Source: UMGS1071 sp045638545 (GTDB lineage: Bacteria; Bacillota; Clostridia; Oscillospirales; Acutalibacteraceae). Taken from it: a stretch of DNA of 64,000 bases. The first letter of the stretch is position 1, and each line of letters begins with the position of its first letter. The position numbers and the translations under genes are program-made. Below are positions 7,972 to 16,625 of this stretch, in pieces. The notes beneath the pieces are model-generated. The model made no database searches. It worked only from the letters and a program-made list of their open reading frames with translations, and had not been told where the DNA came from. The stretch is from contig JAZUBL010000055.1 in NCBI GenBank assembly GCA_045638545.1, forward strand, positions 1 to 64,000, written 5' to 3'.

Positions 7972-8469
7972 GTGACTTATCATCACGATACTGTGGAGCG
8001 GGATTATATCGTCTCCATTCTGGCGCAGAACAACTCCGGTGTTCTGCTGCGTATTGCCGGTTTGTTCAGCCGCAGACGCTATAACATCAAGAGCATTGTT
8101 GCAGCGCAGACAAAAGACGCAGCACATTCCCAGATCCTGATCGTCGTTCATGGTGATGACCGTATTGTTCGTCAGGTAGGTAAGCAGCTGTACAAAATGG
8201 AAGAAATCGAGCAGGTAAGTGTCCTGGATGATCGCGATTCTGTTGTACGTGAACACCTTCTGCTGAAGGTTTCCAGAACAGATGCCAACAGCGAGCAGCT
8301 GGTTTCCATTGCAAGTGTATTCCGTGCGAACATCCTGAATGTAACAGCAGAAAATATCATTGTGGAGCTGACAGGCACACCACGTACTCTGGATACTTTT
8401 GTGGAATGCTACCGTCCGTACGAGATTATTAAAATTCTCCGTACCGGTACCATGGCTATGGAACTGTAA
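7972..8469 (+). CDS. ilvN: Acetolactate synthase, small (regulatory) subunit
   Basis: ACT-domain subunit that stimulates IlvB and confers valine feedback inhibition. The 165-residue protein has the N-terminal ACT segment VSILAQNNSGVLLRIAGLFSRR with NIKSIVAA, and the second half typical of IlvN/IlvH (KVSRTDANSEQ, VTAENIIVELTG). GTG start at 7972 follows TAGGAGGG, which overlaps the ilvB stop, so the two are translationally close. Confidence 0.95.
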   Translation: MTYHHDTVERDYIVSILAQNNSGVLLRIAGLFSRRRYNIKSIVAAQTKDAAHSQILIVVHGDDRIVRQVGKQLYKMEEIEQVSVLDDRDSVVREHLLLKVSRTDANSEQLVSIASVFRANILNVTAENIIVELTGTPRTLDTFVECYRPYEIIKILRTGTMAMEL

Positions 8470-8502
8470 TTGTTTAGTGGGCTTGAAGGAGTAATTGTTT
8501 GA

Positions 8503-9705
8503 ATGTTGACCTTAGATAAAATCTATCACGCGGCCTTTGTGCTGAAAGACGTGATTCGCAAAACTGACCTGATCAATGCGCCGGCACTGAACCCGAATGC
8601 TGATATTTATCTGAAAACAGAAAATCTGCAGATCACCGGTTCTTTTAAGCTGCGCGGTGCTTCTTACAAGATTTCTCAGCTGACAGAGGAGGAAAAGGCT
8701 GCTGGTATTGTGGCATCTTCCGCAGGCAACCATGCACAGGGTGTTGCAATGGCATCGGCAAAGTCCGGTATTCCATGCACAATCTGTATGCCGGACGCAG
8801 CGCCAATTTCTAAAATTGAAGCAACCAAGCGCCTTGGCGCAAAGGTTGCATTGGTTCCAGGCGCATATGACGACGCTTACAAGCATGCACTGAAACTGCA
8901 GAAGGAGAACAGCCTGACACTGATCCATCCGTTCGATGATCCTGACGTAATTGCAGGCCAGGGTACCATTGGTCTGGAGCTGCTGGATCAGCTGCCGGAC
9001 ATGGATGCTGTAATTGTACCAATTGGCGGCGGCGGTCTGATTTCCGGCGTTGCGTTTGCAATCAAATCTCTGAACCCGAACATTAAAGTGTACGGTGTGC
9101 AGGCAAACGGTGCGCCTTCCATGCGCAATTCTATTGAGCATCATCAGATTGAAACACTGGAAAGCGTTTCCACCATTGCGGACGGTATTGCGGTTAAACG
9201 TCCGGGTGAGCTGACTTATGAGCTTTGTGAAAAATATGTAGATGACATCTGCACTGTAACTGACGACGAGGTTTCCACTGCAATTCTGGCGCTGATCGAG
9301 CGACAGAAGATGATTGCAGAAGGTGCCGGCGCCGTTGCTGTTGCAGCAGCAATGTTTAATAAATTTGACATCAAGGGTAAAAAAGTTGCTTGTATTGTTT
9401 CCGGCGGTAATATTGATGTTAATATCCTTTCCAGAGTGATCAGCCGCGGCCTGCTGAAGTCCGGTCGTTCTACAGAGATTACTCTGGAGGTTATCGATAA
9501 GCCGGGCCAGCTCAGCGATGTTTCCCGCATCATTTCCGATGTAGGCGGCAACGTTGTATCTGTTCACTATGACCAGACTGGTGAGAACACTCATGTTAAT
9601 GGTTGTTATCTCCGTCTGCGTCTGGAGACAAGAGACTTTGAACAAATTGATGCGATCCGGCAGGCACTGCAGGCCGGCGGTTATAAAATTGTTAGTTCCA
9701 GATAA
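8503..9705 (+). CDS. ilvA: Threonine ammonia-lyase (threonine dehydratase)
   Basis: PLP enzyme converting threonine to 2-oxobutyrate, the isoleucine precursor used by IlvBN. The 400-residue protein shows the PLP lysine in TGSFKLRGA near residue 49, the SSAGNHAQGVA motif near 73, the phosphate-binding GGGGLISG loop near 178 and a C-terminal ACT-like domain (ITLEVIDKPGQLSDVSRII) from about residue 325. The single short ACT domain resembles the catabolic/TdcB-like clostridial form; operon context says biosynthesis. Confidence 0.95.
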   Translation: MLTLDKIYHAAFVLKDVIRKTDLINAPALNPNADIYLKTENLQITGSFKLRGASYKISQLTEEEKAAGIVASSAGNHAQGVAMASAKSGIPCTICMPDAAPISKIEATKRLGAKVALVPGAYDDAYKHALKLQKENSLTLIHPFDDPDVIAGQGTIGLELLDQLPDMDAVIVPIGGGGLISGVAFAIKSLNPNIKVYGVQANGAPSMRNSIEHHQIETLESVSTIADGIAVKRPGELTYELCEKYVDDICTVTDDEVSTAILALIERQKMIAEGAGAVAVAAAMFNKFDIKGKKVACIVSGGNIDVNILSRVISRGLLKSGRSTEITLEVIDKPGQLSDVSRIISDVGGNVVSVHYDQTGENTHVNGCYLRLRLETRDFEQIDAIRQALQAGGYKIVSSR

Positions 9706-9759
9706 TTGCTTTGGCAATAATCTGTGGCGATAAATCTATTTTAATGGGGGACTCTTATA

Positions 9760-10140
9760 ATGAAAAAGACAACTGAATTCAACACCCAAAATGCACCAGC
9801 AGCAATTGGCCCATATTCTCAGGCTATCATCATTGGCGACAAGATCATGACAAGCGGCCAGATCGCTCTTGATCCAGCAACAGGCGCTATGGTAGGCGAC
9901 AACATTATCCATCAGACAGAGCAGGTTCTGAAGAACCTCAGCGCTATTCTGGAAGATGCAGGCTCCTCCCTGGAGAACGCAATCAAGGTTACATGCTATC
10001 TGACAAACATGGCAGATTTCCCTAAGTTCAATGTAATCTACTCCCAGTACATCAAGGGTGCTCCAGCACGCACATGTGTTGAAGTTAGCGCACTGCCAAA
10101 GGGCGCACTGGTAGAGATCGACGTAATCGCTCACCTGTAA
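9760..10140 (+). CDS. ridA: RidA-family reactive enamine/imine deaminase
   Basis: A 126-residue YjgF/YER057c/UK114 protein. It has the family hallmarks IGPYSQAI near residue 16, SGQIALDP, and the C-terminal GAPARTCVEVSALPKGALVEID block with the catalytic Arg. RidA hydrolyses the 2-aminocrotonate and 2-aminoacrylate released by threonine/serine dehydratases, so its place 54 nt after ilvA is functionally apt. GGGGGA lies 11 nt before the ATG at 9760. Confidence 0.95.
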   Translation: MKKTTEFNTQNAPAAIGPYSQAIIIGDKIMTSGQIALDPATGAMVGDNIIHQTEQVLKNLSAILEDAGSSLENAIKVTCYLTNMADFPKFNVIYSQYIKGAPARTCVEVSALPKGALVEIDVIAHL

Positions 10141-11693
10141 TCGTTATATTGTTTTAGAAAGGGGCAGTCCTTCGGGGCTGCCCCCTTTTGTGTCTTTTTT
10201 TGAAGGATACCGCAGAGCCTTAATGACAGAAAATAGAAAGGCACTGCGCAGATTGCAGTACACAGCAGCAAAGCCCACTCGGAATAATGAAGGGCAGGGA
10301 TATGATTGAGCAGGGATTTTACAGAGACTATGGAAAGAATAGCAAGAATAGCAGGTGCGCAGATCCATCGAAAAATCGGAATGAAAAGAGAGGTAGTTCG
10401 GATTAACCGATGAAGGCTCAGGACTGCATTGAAAATTGTGCTGAAGAAAATAATAACAAGGTAGCCTTTTGTGCCAGCCATTGGAATCAGAAAATATACC
10501 AGAACAACGCGAATCGCTGTATCGTAAAAATTGTACCGCATGGAGGCCAGCTGCTGGTCCAGTCCTTTCAGCAGATTATCCACAACAATGTCCAGATACC
10601 ACAGGGGAATCAGTGGAGCCAGGATCTGCAGCAGTCTGGCTGATTCTGTGCTTTGATAGAACAGGAGCCCGATATGTTTTGCGAAGCATCCAATAAAAAC
10701 GGCAGTGAAGAGAGAAAATAATAAGGACATTCTGATGGCACGTCCTGAAACAGATTGAATCGTGCGATGATGATTCTGCGTCATTGCCTCCGTCATTTCC
10801 GGAACAAGGAGTGACGCAAAGGCACTGAGAAAGGTAGAGGGGAAAAAGAGAACCGGCATGACCATACCGTTTAAGATGCCGTATTCTGCTAATGCAGAGG
10901 CGGCTGCAACGCCGTTTTTGCGGTAGCCAATAGGAATAAGCAGGTTTTCTATTACACCCAGTCCGCTGCGCAGAGAGGAGCTGATCGTAAGCGGCAATGT
11001 GATATGACAGAACTTCCTCATAATACCGCTACTCTTTTTATAGTGTGATGTTTTTTGTCTGCGTAAATGCAGCCGGTACATCAGGTATGTGAAAAAACAG
11101 GAGGCTGCTTCTCCGGCAGCAGAGCCGATCATGACAGCACAGCAGCAATCCTCAACGGAGGGGGATGCCAGGATACTGAACAGCACTACAGGAATGATAA
11201 TCGTAACAAACTGCTCCAGCAATTCTCCGAGGGCAGAGGGGATAACTCCGCGAATAGCCAGGAAATAGCCTTTCAGACAAGCACACGTTGCCATAAAAGG
11301 CAGGCCAACTGCCAGAATGCGCAGGGGGAGAATAATACGCAGATCATTAAGGATGAATGCTCCAATCCAACCGGAGGAGAAGATCAGAATTGCGGCGGCG
11401 CAGGCGCTTAAACAAAGACTGAACAGACAACATTTGCGCATACAGCTTTTTATAGTGTTCTGTTTACCGGAGGAAATCGTTTCGCTGATCATTCGTGTAA
11501 CGGAAAGACTGATTCCTGCAGTGGAAACTGTGACAGCAAATATAAATACGGAATAAATCAGCTGATATAGTCCCATACCTTCTGCGCCGATTTTATTGGT
11601 GAGATAAATGCGGTAAATGATGTTTATGGCGCGCATGAAAAAAGCAGAAATTGTCAGACTCAGGGCGTTTATTAGAAAAGTTCGCTTGTTCAA
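10131..11693 (-). CDS. SpoVB-like polysaccharide/lipid flippase (MOP superfamily)
   Basis: A 520-residue multispanning membrane protein of the stage V sporulation protein B / MurJ-like branch of the MOP flippase superfamily, with about 12-14 hydrophobic segments. The N-terminal LNKRTFLINALSLTISAF and RAINIIYRIYLTNKIGAEGMG are typical; an FSASLLVP-like segment (FASLLVPEM) lies mid-protein. I place the start at TTG 11693, 7 nt after GGAGG. Its last 10 nt overlap the ridA 3' end and its tail (KKTQKGAAPKDCPF) is encoded by the ridA terminator. In B. subtilis SpoVB acts in cortex formation; cell-wall precursor or other lipid-linked cargo is equally possible. Confidence 0.85.
   Translation of the reverse strand: MNKRTFLINALSLTISAFFMRAINIIYRIYLTNKIGAEGMGLYQLIYSVFIFAVTVSTAGISLSVTRMISETISSGKQNTIKSCMRKCCLFSLCLSACAAAILIFSSGWIGAFILNDLRIILPLRILAVGLPFMATCACLKGYFLAIRGVIPSALGELLEQFVTIIIPVVLFSILASPSVEDCCCAVMIGSAAGEAASCFFTYLMYRLHLRRQKTSHYKKSSGIMRKFCHITLPLTISSSLRSGLGVIENLLIPIGYRKNGVAAASALAEYGILNGMVMPVLFFPSTFLSAFASLLVPEMTEAMTQNHHRTIQSVSGRAIRMSLLFSLFTAVFIGCFAKHIGLLFYQSTESARLLQILAPLIPLWYLDIVVDNLLKGLDQQLASMRYNFYDTAIRVVLVYFLIPMAGTKGYLVIIFFSTIFNAVLSLHRLIRTTSLFIPIFRWICAPAILAILSIVSVKSLLNHIPALHYSEWALLLCTAICAVPFYFLSLRLCGILQKKTQKGAAPKDCPFLKQYNDYR
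10159..10200 (+). terminator. Terminator after ridA, inside the 3' end of the convergent gene
   Basis: Stem GGGGCAGTCC / GGGCTGCCCC around a TTCG tetraloop, followed by CTTTTGTGTCTTTTTTT. The hairpin DNA also encodes part of the C-terminal tail of the minus-strand SpoVB-like gene. Confidence 0.85.
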
Positions 11694-11773
11694 TCTGCCG
11701 CCTCCGTTTCCAGTTGTTTTCAATACTATTGATACGGGGAAAAGATTTCAAATATGAAAAAACAGCAGATGGC

Positions 11774-11802
11774 TTGCATCGTGCGGCATTTTATTGTAAA
11801 AT
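11774..11802 (+). promoter_or_regulatory. Promoter of prmA
   Basis: TTGCAT at 11774-11779, 17-nt spacer, TAAAAT at 11797-11802; 26 nt upstream of the prmA start. Confidence 0.6.
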
Positions 11803-11828
11803 AAGGCAAAACAGAAAGGATGGGAATT

Positions 11829-12800
11829 ATGGACTGGACAGAAGTAACAATTACAGTAGACGCGGCAGACGTTGACCGTGCCGGCGATATTGCGCAGATG
11901 GTGGTACCGTACGGTATTTATATAGAAGACTACTCCAATCTGGAGGCAGAAGCATGGGAGATCGCACACATCGATCTGATCGACGAGGATCTCCTGCAGA
12001 AGGACCGTACAAAGGCGATTATCCACGTATATATCAGCCCAGAGGAAAATCCAGCTGAGGCAATTTCTTTCCTCAGCGAGCGCTACAATGCAGAAGGCAT
12101 CAAGCACGAAATCGGCACAGCAAACTGTGTGATGGAGGACTGGATGAACAACTGGAAGAAGTACTTTAAGCCAATGCCTGTTGGCCAGAGCCTGCTGATT
12201 CGCCCAACATGGGAGAGCGCTTACAATCCTGCTGGCAGACGTGTTCTGCACCTGGAGCCAGGTATGGCATTTGGTACCGGTACCCACGAAACAACAAGAC
12301 TGTGCATGGAGCTGATGGAGGATTACCTCCGCCCACAGATGGACATTCTTGACGTAGGCTGCGGCAGCGGTATTCTTTCCGTAGCAGGTCTGCTGATGGG
12401 CGGCCGCTCTGCAACAGGTGTTGATATTGATGAGCTGGCAGTAAAGACAGCAAAGGAAAATGCAGAGATCAACCGTGTTGGTGAAAAGTTCACAGCGATT
12501 GCAGGCAACCTGACAGATAAGGTTACAGGCAAGTATCACATGATCGTTGCAAACATCGTTGCAGATATTATTGTTGAGCTGACAGAGAATATTAAGGACT
12601 ACATGTATCGCGATACCATCTATATTATGAGCGGTATTATCGATACACGTGAGCAGGATGTTCTGAACGCACTGGAAGAAAAGTTTGAAGTAATCGACCG
12701 CAGAGAGGAAAATGGTTGGGTTGCAATTGCAGCACAGCCATGCCGTGACGGTACACTGACAGATGCTGACGTAACAGCAGCGTTCCAGTTCCTGTTCTAA
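11829..12800 (+). CDS. prmA: Ribosomal protein L11 methyltransferase
   Basis: SAM-dependent enzyme methylating L11. The 323-residue protein has the N-terminal substrate domain beginning MDWTEVTI, the NWKKYFKP motif near 108, PGMAFGTGTHETT near 150 and the SAM motif LDVGCGSGILS near residue 175. ATG at 11829 follows AAAGGATGGG. Single-gene transcript bounded by its own promoter and terminator. Codon 3' context (aca, gca rich) matches the highly expressed genes nearby. Confidence 0.95.
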   Translation: MDWTEVTITVDAADVDRAGDIAQMVVPYGIYIEDYSNLEAEAWEIAHIDLIDEDLLQKDRTKAIIHVYISPEENPAEAISFLSERYNAEGIKHEIGTANCVMEDWMNNWKKYFKPMPVGQSLLIRPTWESAYNPAGRRVLHLEPGMAFGTGTHETTRLCMELMEDYLRPQMDILDVGCGSGILSVAGLLMGGRSATGVDIDELAVKTAKENAEINRVGEKFTAIAGNLTDKVTGKYHMIVANIVADIIVELTENIKDYMYRDTIYIMSGIIDTREQDVLNALEEKFEVIDRREENGWVAIAAQPCRDGTLTDADVTAAFQFLF

Positions 12801-12816
12801 AATTACAGAAATAAAA

Positions 12817-12848
12817 AAGCCACCGGAAAACCGGTGGCTTTTGTTTTT
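12817..12848. terminator. Bidirectional terminator between prmA and pheA
   Basis: Perfect 10-bp stem (12817-12826 with 12831-12840), AAAA loop, A-run before and T-run after; it can serve both convergent genes. Confidence 0.85.
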
Positions 12849-12868
12849 ATAGTGTATGACAATCCACT

Positions 12869-14011
12869 TTATTCTACATAGTTGCCAAGGAAGGAGAAGT
12901 TGTCCAGCTCGCTGGAAAGCTCACAGATCAGATCCAGTGTTTTTTCGTCGTTTACAGTGCCTGTAAAATCAAGGTAGAAATCATACTGGAAATCATCAGC
13001 ATTTGCATTGCGTGCCGGTCTGGATTCGATCTTTGTCAGGTTCAGACCATTTACAGCAAAGCGGCCCAGAACACTGTAAAGGGTACCTGTTTTGTGATCC
13101 AGAGAGAAGCACAGACTGATCTTATCTGCTTCTGCAGGAATAGACAGATCCTTTTTAATTGCAACAAAGCGTGTGCGGTTGTTTTGGTTGTTCTGAATAT
13201 TTGTTCTCAGAATTTCCAGACCATATTTCTGTGCGGCCAGTTCAGAGCAGACAACGCCGCAGGTCAGGTCGTCTTTTTCTGCAGTCATTTTTGCAGCCAT
13301 TGCAGTGTTAGCAAACTGAATAGGTTCCAGACCCAGCTCTTTAATAGTATTGGAGCACTGGGAAAGCGCCTGTGGGTGGGAAGTAACAGTCTGCAGCGTT
13401 TCAATAGAAGCGCCCTTTGGTGCAGCCAGGCAATGGCGGATCTGAACGGTTGTTGCTGCAATAATAGAGAAGCGATATTTCATAATCAGATCGTAAACTT
13501 CAGCAACGGAGCCGGCAGAGGAATTTTCTACCGGCAGAATACCAATATCTACAATACCGCTGTCAAGTGCATGGAATACATCATCATGGGAATTCTGATA
13601 GTGAATTTCACAGCCAGGGAAAAGAAAATCAGCAGCTTCATTTGCATAGGAGCCGCAGCCAACACATGCTACGATTTTATCATTAGAAATCTCATCCAAA
13701 GAAATGCTGTTCTGCAGTGCAGATGCAACTGTACTGCGTGTTTCTTCACCGGAGTGCATCAGCTTGTGCTGACGCATTCTGTTCAGGGACATCATCACAG
13801 TGTAAAGCATTTTTGCTTCTGTATCAAACTCGCCTGCGCCTGCTGCAACCTTTTCCAGAATCTGATTTTCGCGCTCTGCATTAAAGATCGGCATATCGTT
13901 CTGTGCTTTATATTCAGCAACAGATGCTGCACACTCCATTCGTTCTACAAACAGTGGAAGCAGCTGATTATCAATGGCATCAATTTTTTCTCTGATCTCG
14001 GATAACGACAT
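12869..14011 (-). CDS. pheA: Chorismate mutase / prephenate dehydratase (P-protein)
   Basis: Bifunctional enzyme of phenylalanine synthesis, 380 residues. Domains in order: AroQ chorismate mutase (about 1-90, starting MSLSEIREKIDAIDNQLL), prephenate dehydratase (about 105-285; GILPVENSSAGSV, VTSHPQALSQC, and NNRTRFVAI) and a C-terminal ACT domain with the Phe-binding ESRPARN near residue 325. ATG at 14011 follows AAGGGGTG; a longer frame to 14053 lacks a site. The GALV/ESRP pair is only partly visible (GTLYSVL), so feedback control is likely but not certain. Confidence 0.95.
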   Translation of the reverse strand: MSLSEIREKIDAIDNQLLPLFVERMECAASVAEYKAQNDMPIFNAERENQILEKVAAGAGEFDTEAKMLYTVMMSLNRMRQHKLMHSGEETRSTVASALQNSISLDEISNDKIVACVGCGSYANEAADFLFPGCEIHYQNSHDDVFHALDSGIVDIGILPVENSSAGSVAEVYDLIMKYRFSIIAATTVQIRHCLAAPKGASIETLQTVTSHPQALSQCSNTIKELGLEPIQFANTAMAAKMTAEKDDLTCGVVCSELAAQKYGLEILRTNIQNNQNNRTRFVAIKKDLSIPAEADKISLCFSLDHKTGTLYSVLGRFAVNGLNLTKIESRPARNANADDFQYDFYLDFTGTVNDEKTLDLICELSSELDNFSFLGNYVE

Positions 14012-14097
14012 AAAAACACCCCTTACAATTTTGCGTGTATAATTTCTGTGCATAATGCAAAATTAAACTTAGTTTATAAAAAATGTGAAAATAGATA

Positions 14098-14126
14098 TTG
14101 ACAAACAATGGATTTATTAATAAGAT
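14098..14126 (+). promoter_or_regulatory. Promoter of acpP
   Basis: TTGACA at 14098-14103, 17-nt spacer, TAAGAT at 14121-14126. A leader of about 130 nt follows; it is AT-rich and no known element was recognised in it. Confidence 0.65.
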
Positions 14127-14262
14127 GTTGATAGGGATTTGAAGCAGCAATGCAAAACAATATCCGTGTGGTTTATTGTAACATATTTTATGCTACATTG
14201 TCCACATTGCAATGATGATATTATTGCAATAAACATTTATAAGCTTTTAGGAGGAACAAGTT

Positions 14263-14490
14263 ATGGTACTGGAAAAAGTAAAGGCAATTCTGGCTGAGCA
14301 GTTTGACGTTGAGGAAGATACAATTACTATGGATACATCCGTAGCAGAAGATCTGGGTGCAGACTCTCTGGACGTTGTTGACCTGCTGATGTCCATCGAG
14401 GACGAGTTTGAAATCGAGATTCCTGATACAGAGATCGAGAACATGAAGACTGTTGGCGATCTGGTAAAGTACATCGAGGCAAACTCCTAA
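14263..14490 (+). CDS. acpP: Acyl carrier protein
   Basis: A 75-residue acidic four-helix carrier for fatty acid synthesis. The phosphopantetheine-attachment motif GADSLD places the modified Ser near residue 36. TTAGGAGGAA lies 8 nt upstream of the ATG. It stands alone between its own promoter and terminator rather than next to fab genes. Confidence 0.95.
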   Translation: MVLEKVKAILAEQFDVEEDTITMDTSVAEDLGADSLDVVDLLMSIEDEFEIEIPDTEIENMKTVGDLVKYIEANS

Positions 14491-14514
14491 TTTACCATTG
14501 ATCCTGTATATGTG

Positions 14515-14555
14515 AAAATCCCCGCCAGTTGTAATGATTGGCGGGGATTTTTTAT
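14515..14555 (+). terminator. Terminator of acpP
   Basis: 11-bp stem (14517-14527 with 14539-14549), 11-nt loop, T-run TTTTTTATT. Confidence 0.85.
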
Positions 14556-14572
14556 TGTAACAGAAAATATAG

Positions 14573-14601
14573 TTGAAAATAGCAGAAACAATCGCTATAA
14601 T
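14573..14601 (+). promoter_or_regulatory. Promoter of proS
   Basis: TTGAAA at 14573-14578, 17-nt spacer, TATAAT at 14596-14601; about 70 nt of leader to the start codon. Confidence 0.7.
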
Positions 14602-14681
14602 ATAGTATAAGCGTGTCTGCGTATAGAAGTATTGCGACAGACATTGAATTGTGAAATAACAGGTCAAGGGAGTTTATAATT

Positions 14682-16127
14682 ATGGCAAAAGATAACAGTC
14701 AAAAGAAAATGGTTGACGCCATCACACCGATGGAAGAAGATTTCGCCAAATGGTATACAGATATTGTTAAGAAGGCAGAACTGATGGACTACACCAGCGT
14801 ACGCGGCTGCATGGTAATCCAGCCATACGGTTTTGCAATCTGGGAGAACATCCAGTCTATTCTGGATAAGCGCTTTAAGGAGCTTGGTCATGAGAACGTA
14901 TCCATGCCAATGTTCATTCCAGAAAGCCTCCTCCAGAAGGAGAAGGACCACGTAGAAGGCTTTGCACCGGAAGTAGCATGGGTTACACACGGCGGCAGCG
15001 AAGAGCTGCAGGAGCGTCTCTGTGTACGTCCTACATCTGAGACACTGTTCTGCGATTACTACTCCAGAGTAATCCACTCTTACCGTGATCTGCCTAAGCT
15101 GTACAACCAGTGGTGCTCTGTAGTGCGCTGGGAGAAGACATCCCGTCCATTCCTCCGCTCTGTAGAGTTCAACTGGCAGGAAGGCCACACTATGCACGAG
15201 ACTGCAGAAGAGGCAAAGTTTGAAACAGAGCAGATGCTGAACGTATATGCAGACTTCTGTGAGAACGCTCTGGCAATTCCTGTAATCAAGGGTCAGAAGA
15301 CAGACAAAGAGAAGTTTGCAGGTGCAGAAGCTACTTACACAATCGAAGCTATGATGCACGATGGTAAGGCACTGCAGTCCGGTACAAGTCACTACTTCGG
15401 TGACGGCTTCGCAAGAGCATTCGATATTACATTCACAGGCAGAGACAACAGCCTGTGCTACCCACACCAGACATCCTGGGGCATGTCCACACGTATCATC
15501 GGTGGTATCATCATGACACACGGCGACAACAATGGTCTGGTACTGCCACCAGCAATTGCTCCAATCCAGGTAATGATCATTCCTGTTGCACAGCATAAGG
15601 AAGGCGTTCTGGATAAGGCAAGAGAGCTGCAGGAAAGACTGAAGGGTTCCTTCCGCGTTAAGATGGATGACTCTGAGCAGAGCCCAGGCTGGAAGTATGC
15701 ACAGTACGAAATGAAGGGTGTTCCGCTTCGTCTGGAAATCGGTCCTAAGGATATCGAGAAGAACCAGTGTGTTCTTGTTCGCCGCCACGACAGAGAAAAG
15801 ATCTTCGTATCTCTCGATAATCTGGAAGAGGCAATTGCAGAGCAGCTGCAGGCAGTAAGAGATGGCATCTACGAGAAGGCACTGAACCGCCGCAACGAGA
15901 TGACATACACAGCTGCAAACCTGGAAGAGATGAAAGAGATCGCAGATACAAAGCCAGGTCTTGTAAAGGCTATGTGGTGCGGCGAGCTGGAGTGTGAGGA
16001 GAAGATCAAGGAAGATGCAGGTCTCACATCCAGATGTATGCCATTCGAGCAGGAAGAAATCGGCGAGGTATGCGCATGCTGCGGTAAGCCAGCTAAGAAG
16101 ATGGTATACTGGGGCAAAGCATATTAA
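14682..16127 (+). CDS. proS: Prolyl-tRNA synthetase (archaeal/eukaryotic-type, ProS3)
   Basis: Class II synthetase charging tRNA-Pro. The 481-residue length, absence of the bacterial editing insertion between motifs 2 and 3, and the cysteine-bearing C-terminal extension (ECEEKIKED, then EVCACCGKPAKKMVYWGKAY) identify the archaeal-type enzyme, found in many Clostridia. Motif 2 is RWEKTSRPFLRSVEFNWQEGHT (about 145-165, written here only in part as RSVEFNWQEGHT) and motif 3 includes SWGMSTRIIGG. ATG 14682 follows AAGGGAG. Confidence 0.96.
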   Translation: MAKDNSQKKMVDAITPMEEDFAKWYTDIVKKAELMDYTSVRGCMVIQPYGFAIWENIQSILDKRFKELGHENVSMPMFIPESLLQKEKDHVEGFAPEVAWVTHGGSEELQERLCVRPTSETLFCDYYSRVIHSYRDLPKLYNQWCSVVRWEKTSRPFLRSVEFNWQEGHTMHETAEEAKFETEQMLNVYADFCENALAIPVIKGQKTDKEKFAGAEATYTIEAMMHDGKALQSGTSHYFGDGFARAFDITFTGRDNSLCYPHQTSWGMSTRIIGGIIMTHGDNNGLVLPPAIAPIQVMIIPVAQHKEGVLDKARELQERLKGSFRVKMDDSEQSPGWKYAQYEMKGVPLRLEIGPKDIEKNQCVLVRRHDREKIFVSLDNLEEAIAEQLQAVRDGIYEKALNRRNEMTYTAANLEEMKEIADTKPGLVKAMWCGELECEEKIKEDAGLTSRCMPFEQEEIGEVCACCGKPAKKMVYWGKAY

Positions 16128-16171
16128 TCTATCTAATATAGATGGGGCCTATACTATATAAAGAAGCAATG

Positions 16172-16205
16172 AGCAGATCGGAAAATCCGGTCTGCTTTTT
16201 TGCTT
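16172..16205 (+). terminator. Terminator of proS
   Basis: 10-bp stem (16172-16181 with 16187-16196, one U-G pair) followed by TTTTTTGCTTT. Confidence 0.8.
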
Positions 16206-16237
16206 TAATTTTGTGACATTTTTCTGTAATAATTTTG

Positions 16238-16266
16238 TTGCAATTTGAAGCTGTTTCTTATATAAT
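16238..16266 (+). promoter_or_regulatory. Strong promoter with no gene behind it
   Basis: TTGCAA at 16238-16243, 17-nt spacer, TATAAT at 16261-16266. The nearest downstream gene is rpsJ at 16938, which has its own promoter at 16591; the sequence between is non-coding. Confidence 0.7.
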
Positions 16267-16272
16267 AGAAAA

Positions 16273-16550
16273 CAGCAGCGCAAGAGCGAATGAAAGCGAA
16301 AAGTTTTTAAATCTTTCAGTACTTTCTTGCATACCATAAAGGGTTGCATGTGATTGCACCGGGAATTTCTGCCTATACTATATATGTATGGAAAGACAGG
16401 GAACAGACGGATCCGTTGCTTTTAAGATGAAACCATCTGAAAAGCACGAGTTTGGATGATCAATCATACAAAACAGTGTTTTTTAACCCCAAAACAGGGG
16501 TCGGGGAACACCCGGATGCGGTGAAATCAGGAATCCCATAGGTATGCGAA
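16273..16550 (+). ncRNA. Candidate structured non-coding RNA between proS and the S10 operon
   Basis: No reading frame with a ribosome site is present, but the stretch after the 16238 promoter is full of helices: TGAAAG 16291-16296 with CTTTCA 16313-16318; a closing helix GCATACC 16329-16335 with GGTATGC 16541-16547; 16372-16378 with 16386-16391; an 11-bp hairpin with one mismatch at 16418-16445; 16451-16472; ACCCC 16486-16490 with GGGGT 16497-16501; CGGG 16502-16505 with CCCG 16511-16514; and a 10-nt palindrome at 16407-16416. A long-range closing stem around several hairpins is typical of large structured RNAs. I do not recognise the family; tmRNA, RNase P, SRP RNA and 6S hallmarks are absent. 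No U-tract follows, so the 3' end is uncertain. Confidence 0.5.
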
Positions 16551-16590
16551 AAAATAATTGAAAAAAATTTAAAAAATTTGCAAAAAAGGC

Positions 16591-16619
16591 TTGCATTCTA
16601 CTAAACCATGTGGTATTAT
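16591..16619 (+). promoter_or_regulatory. Promoter of the S10 ribosomal protein operon
   Basis: TTGCAT at 16591-16596, 17-nt spacer, TATTAT at 16614-16619. A/T-runs at 16549-16588 directly upstream resemble an UP element. Confidence 0.75.
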
Positions 16620-16625
16620 AATCTT

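Noticed and set aside
16273..16550. tmRNA, RNase P RNA, SRP RNA or 6S RNA
   Set aside because: None of their conserved cores was found (no tRNA-like ends, no GGAAGCAG tetraloop region, no RNase P core, no single long bubble-containing hairpin).
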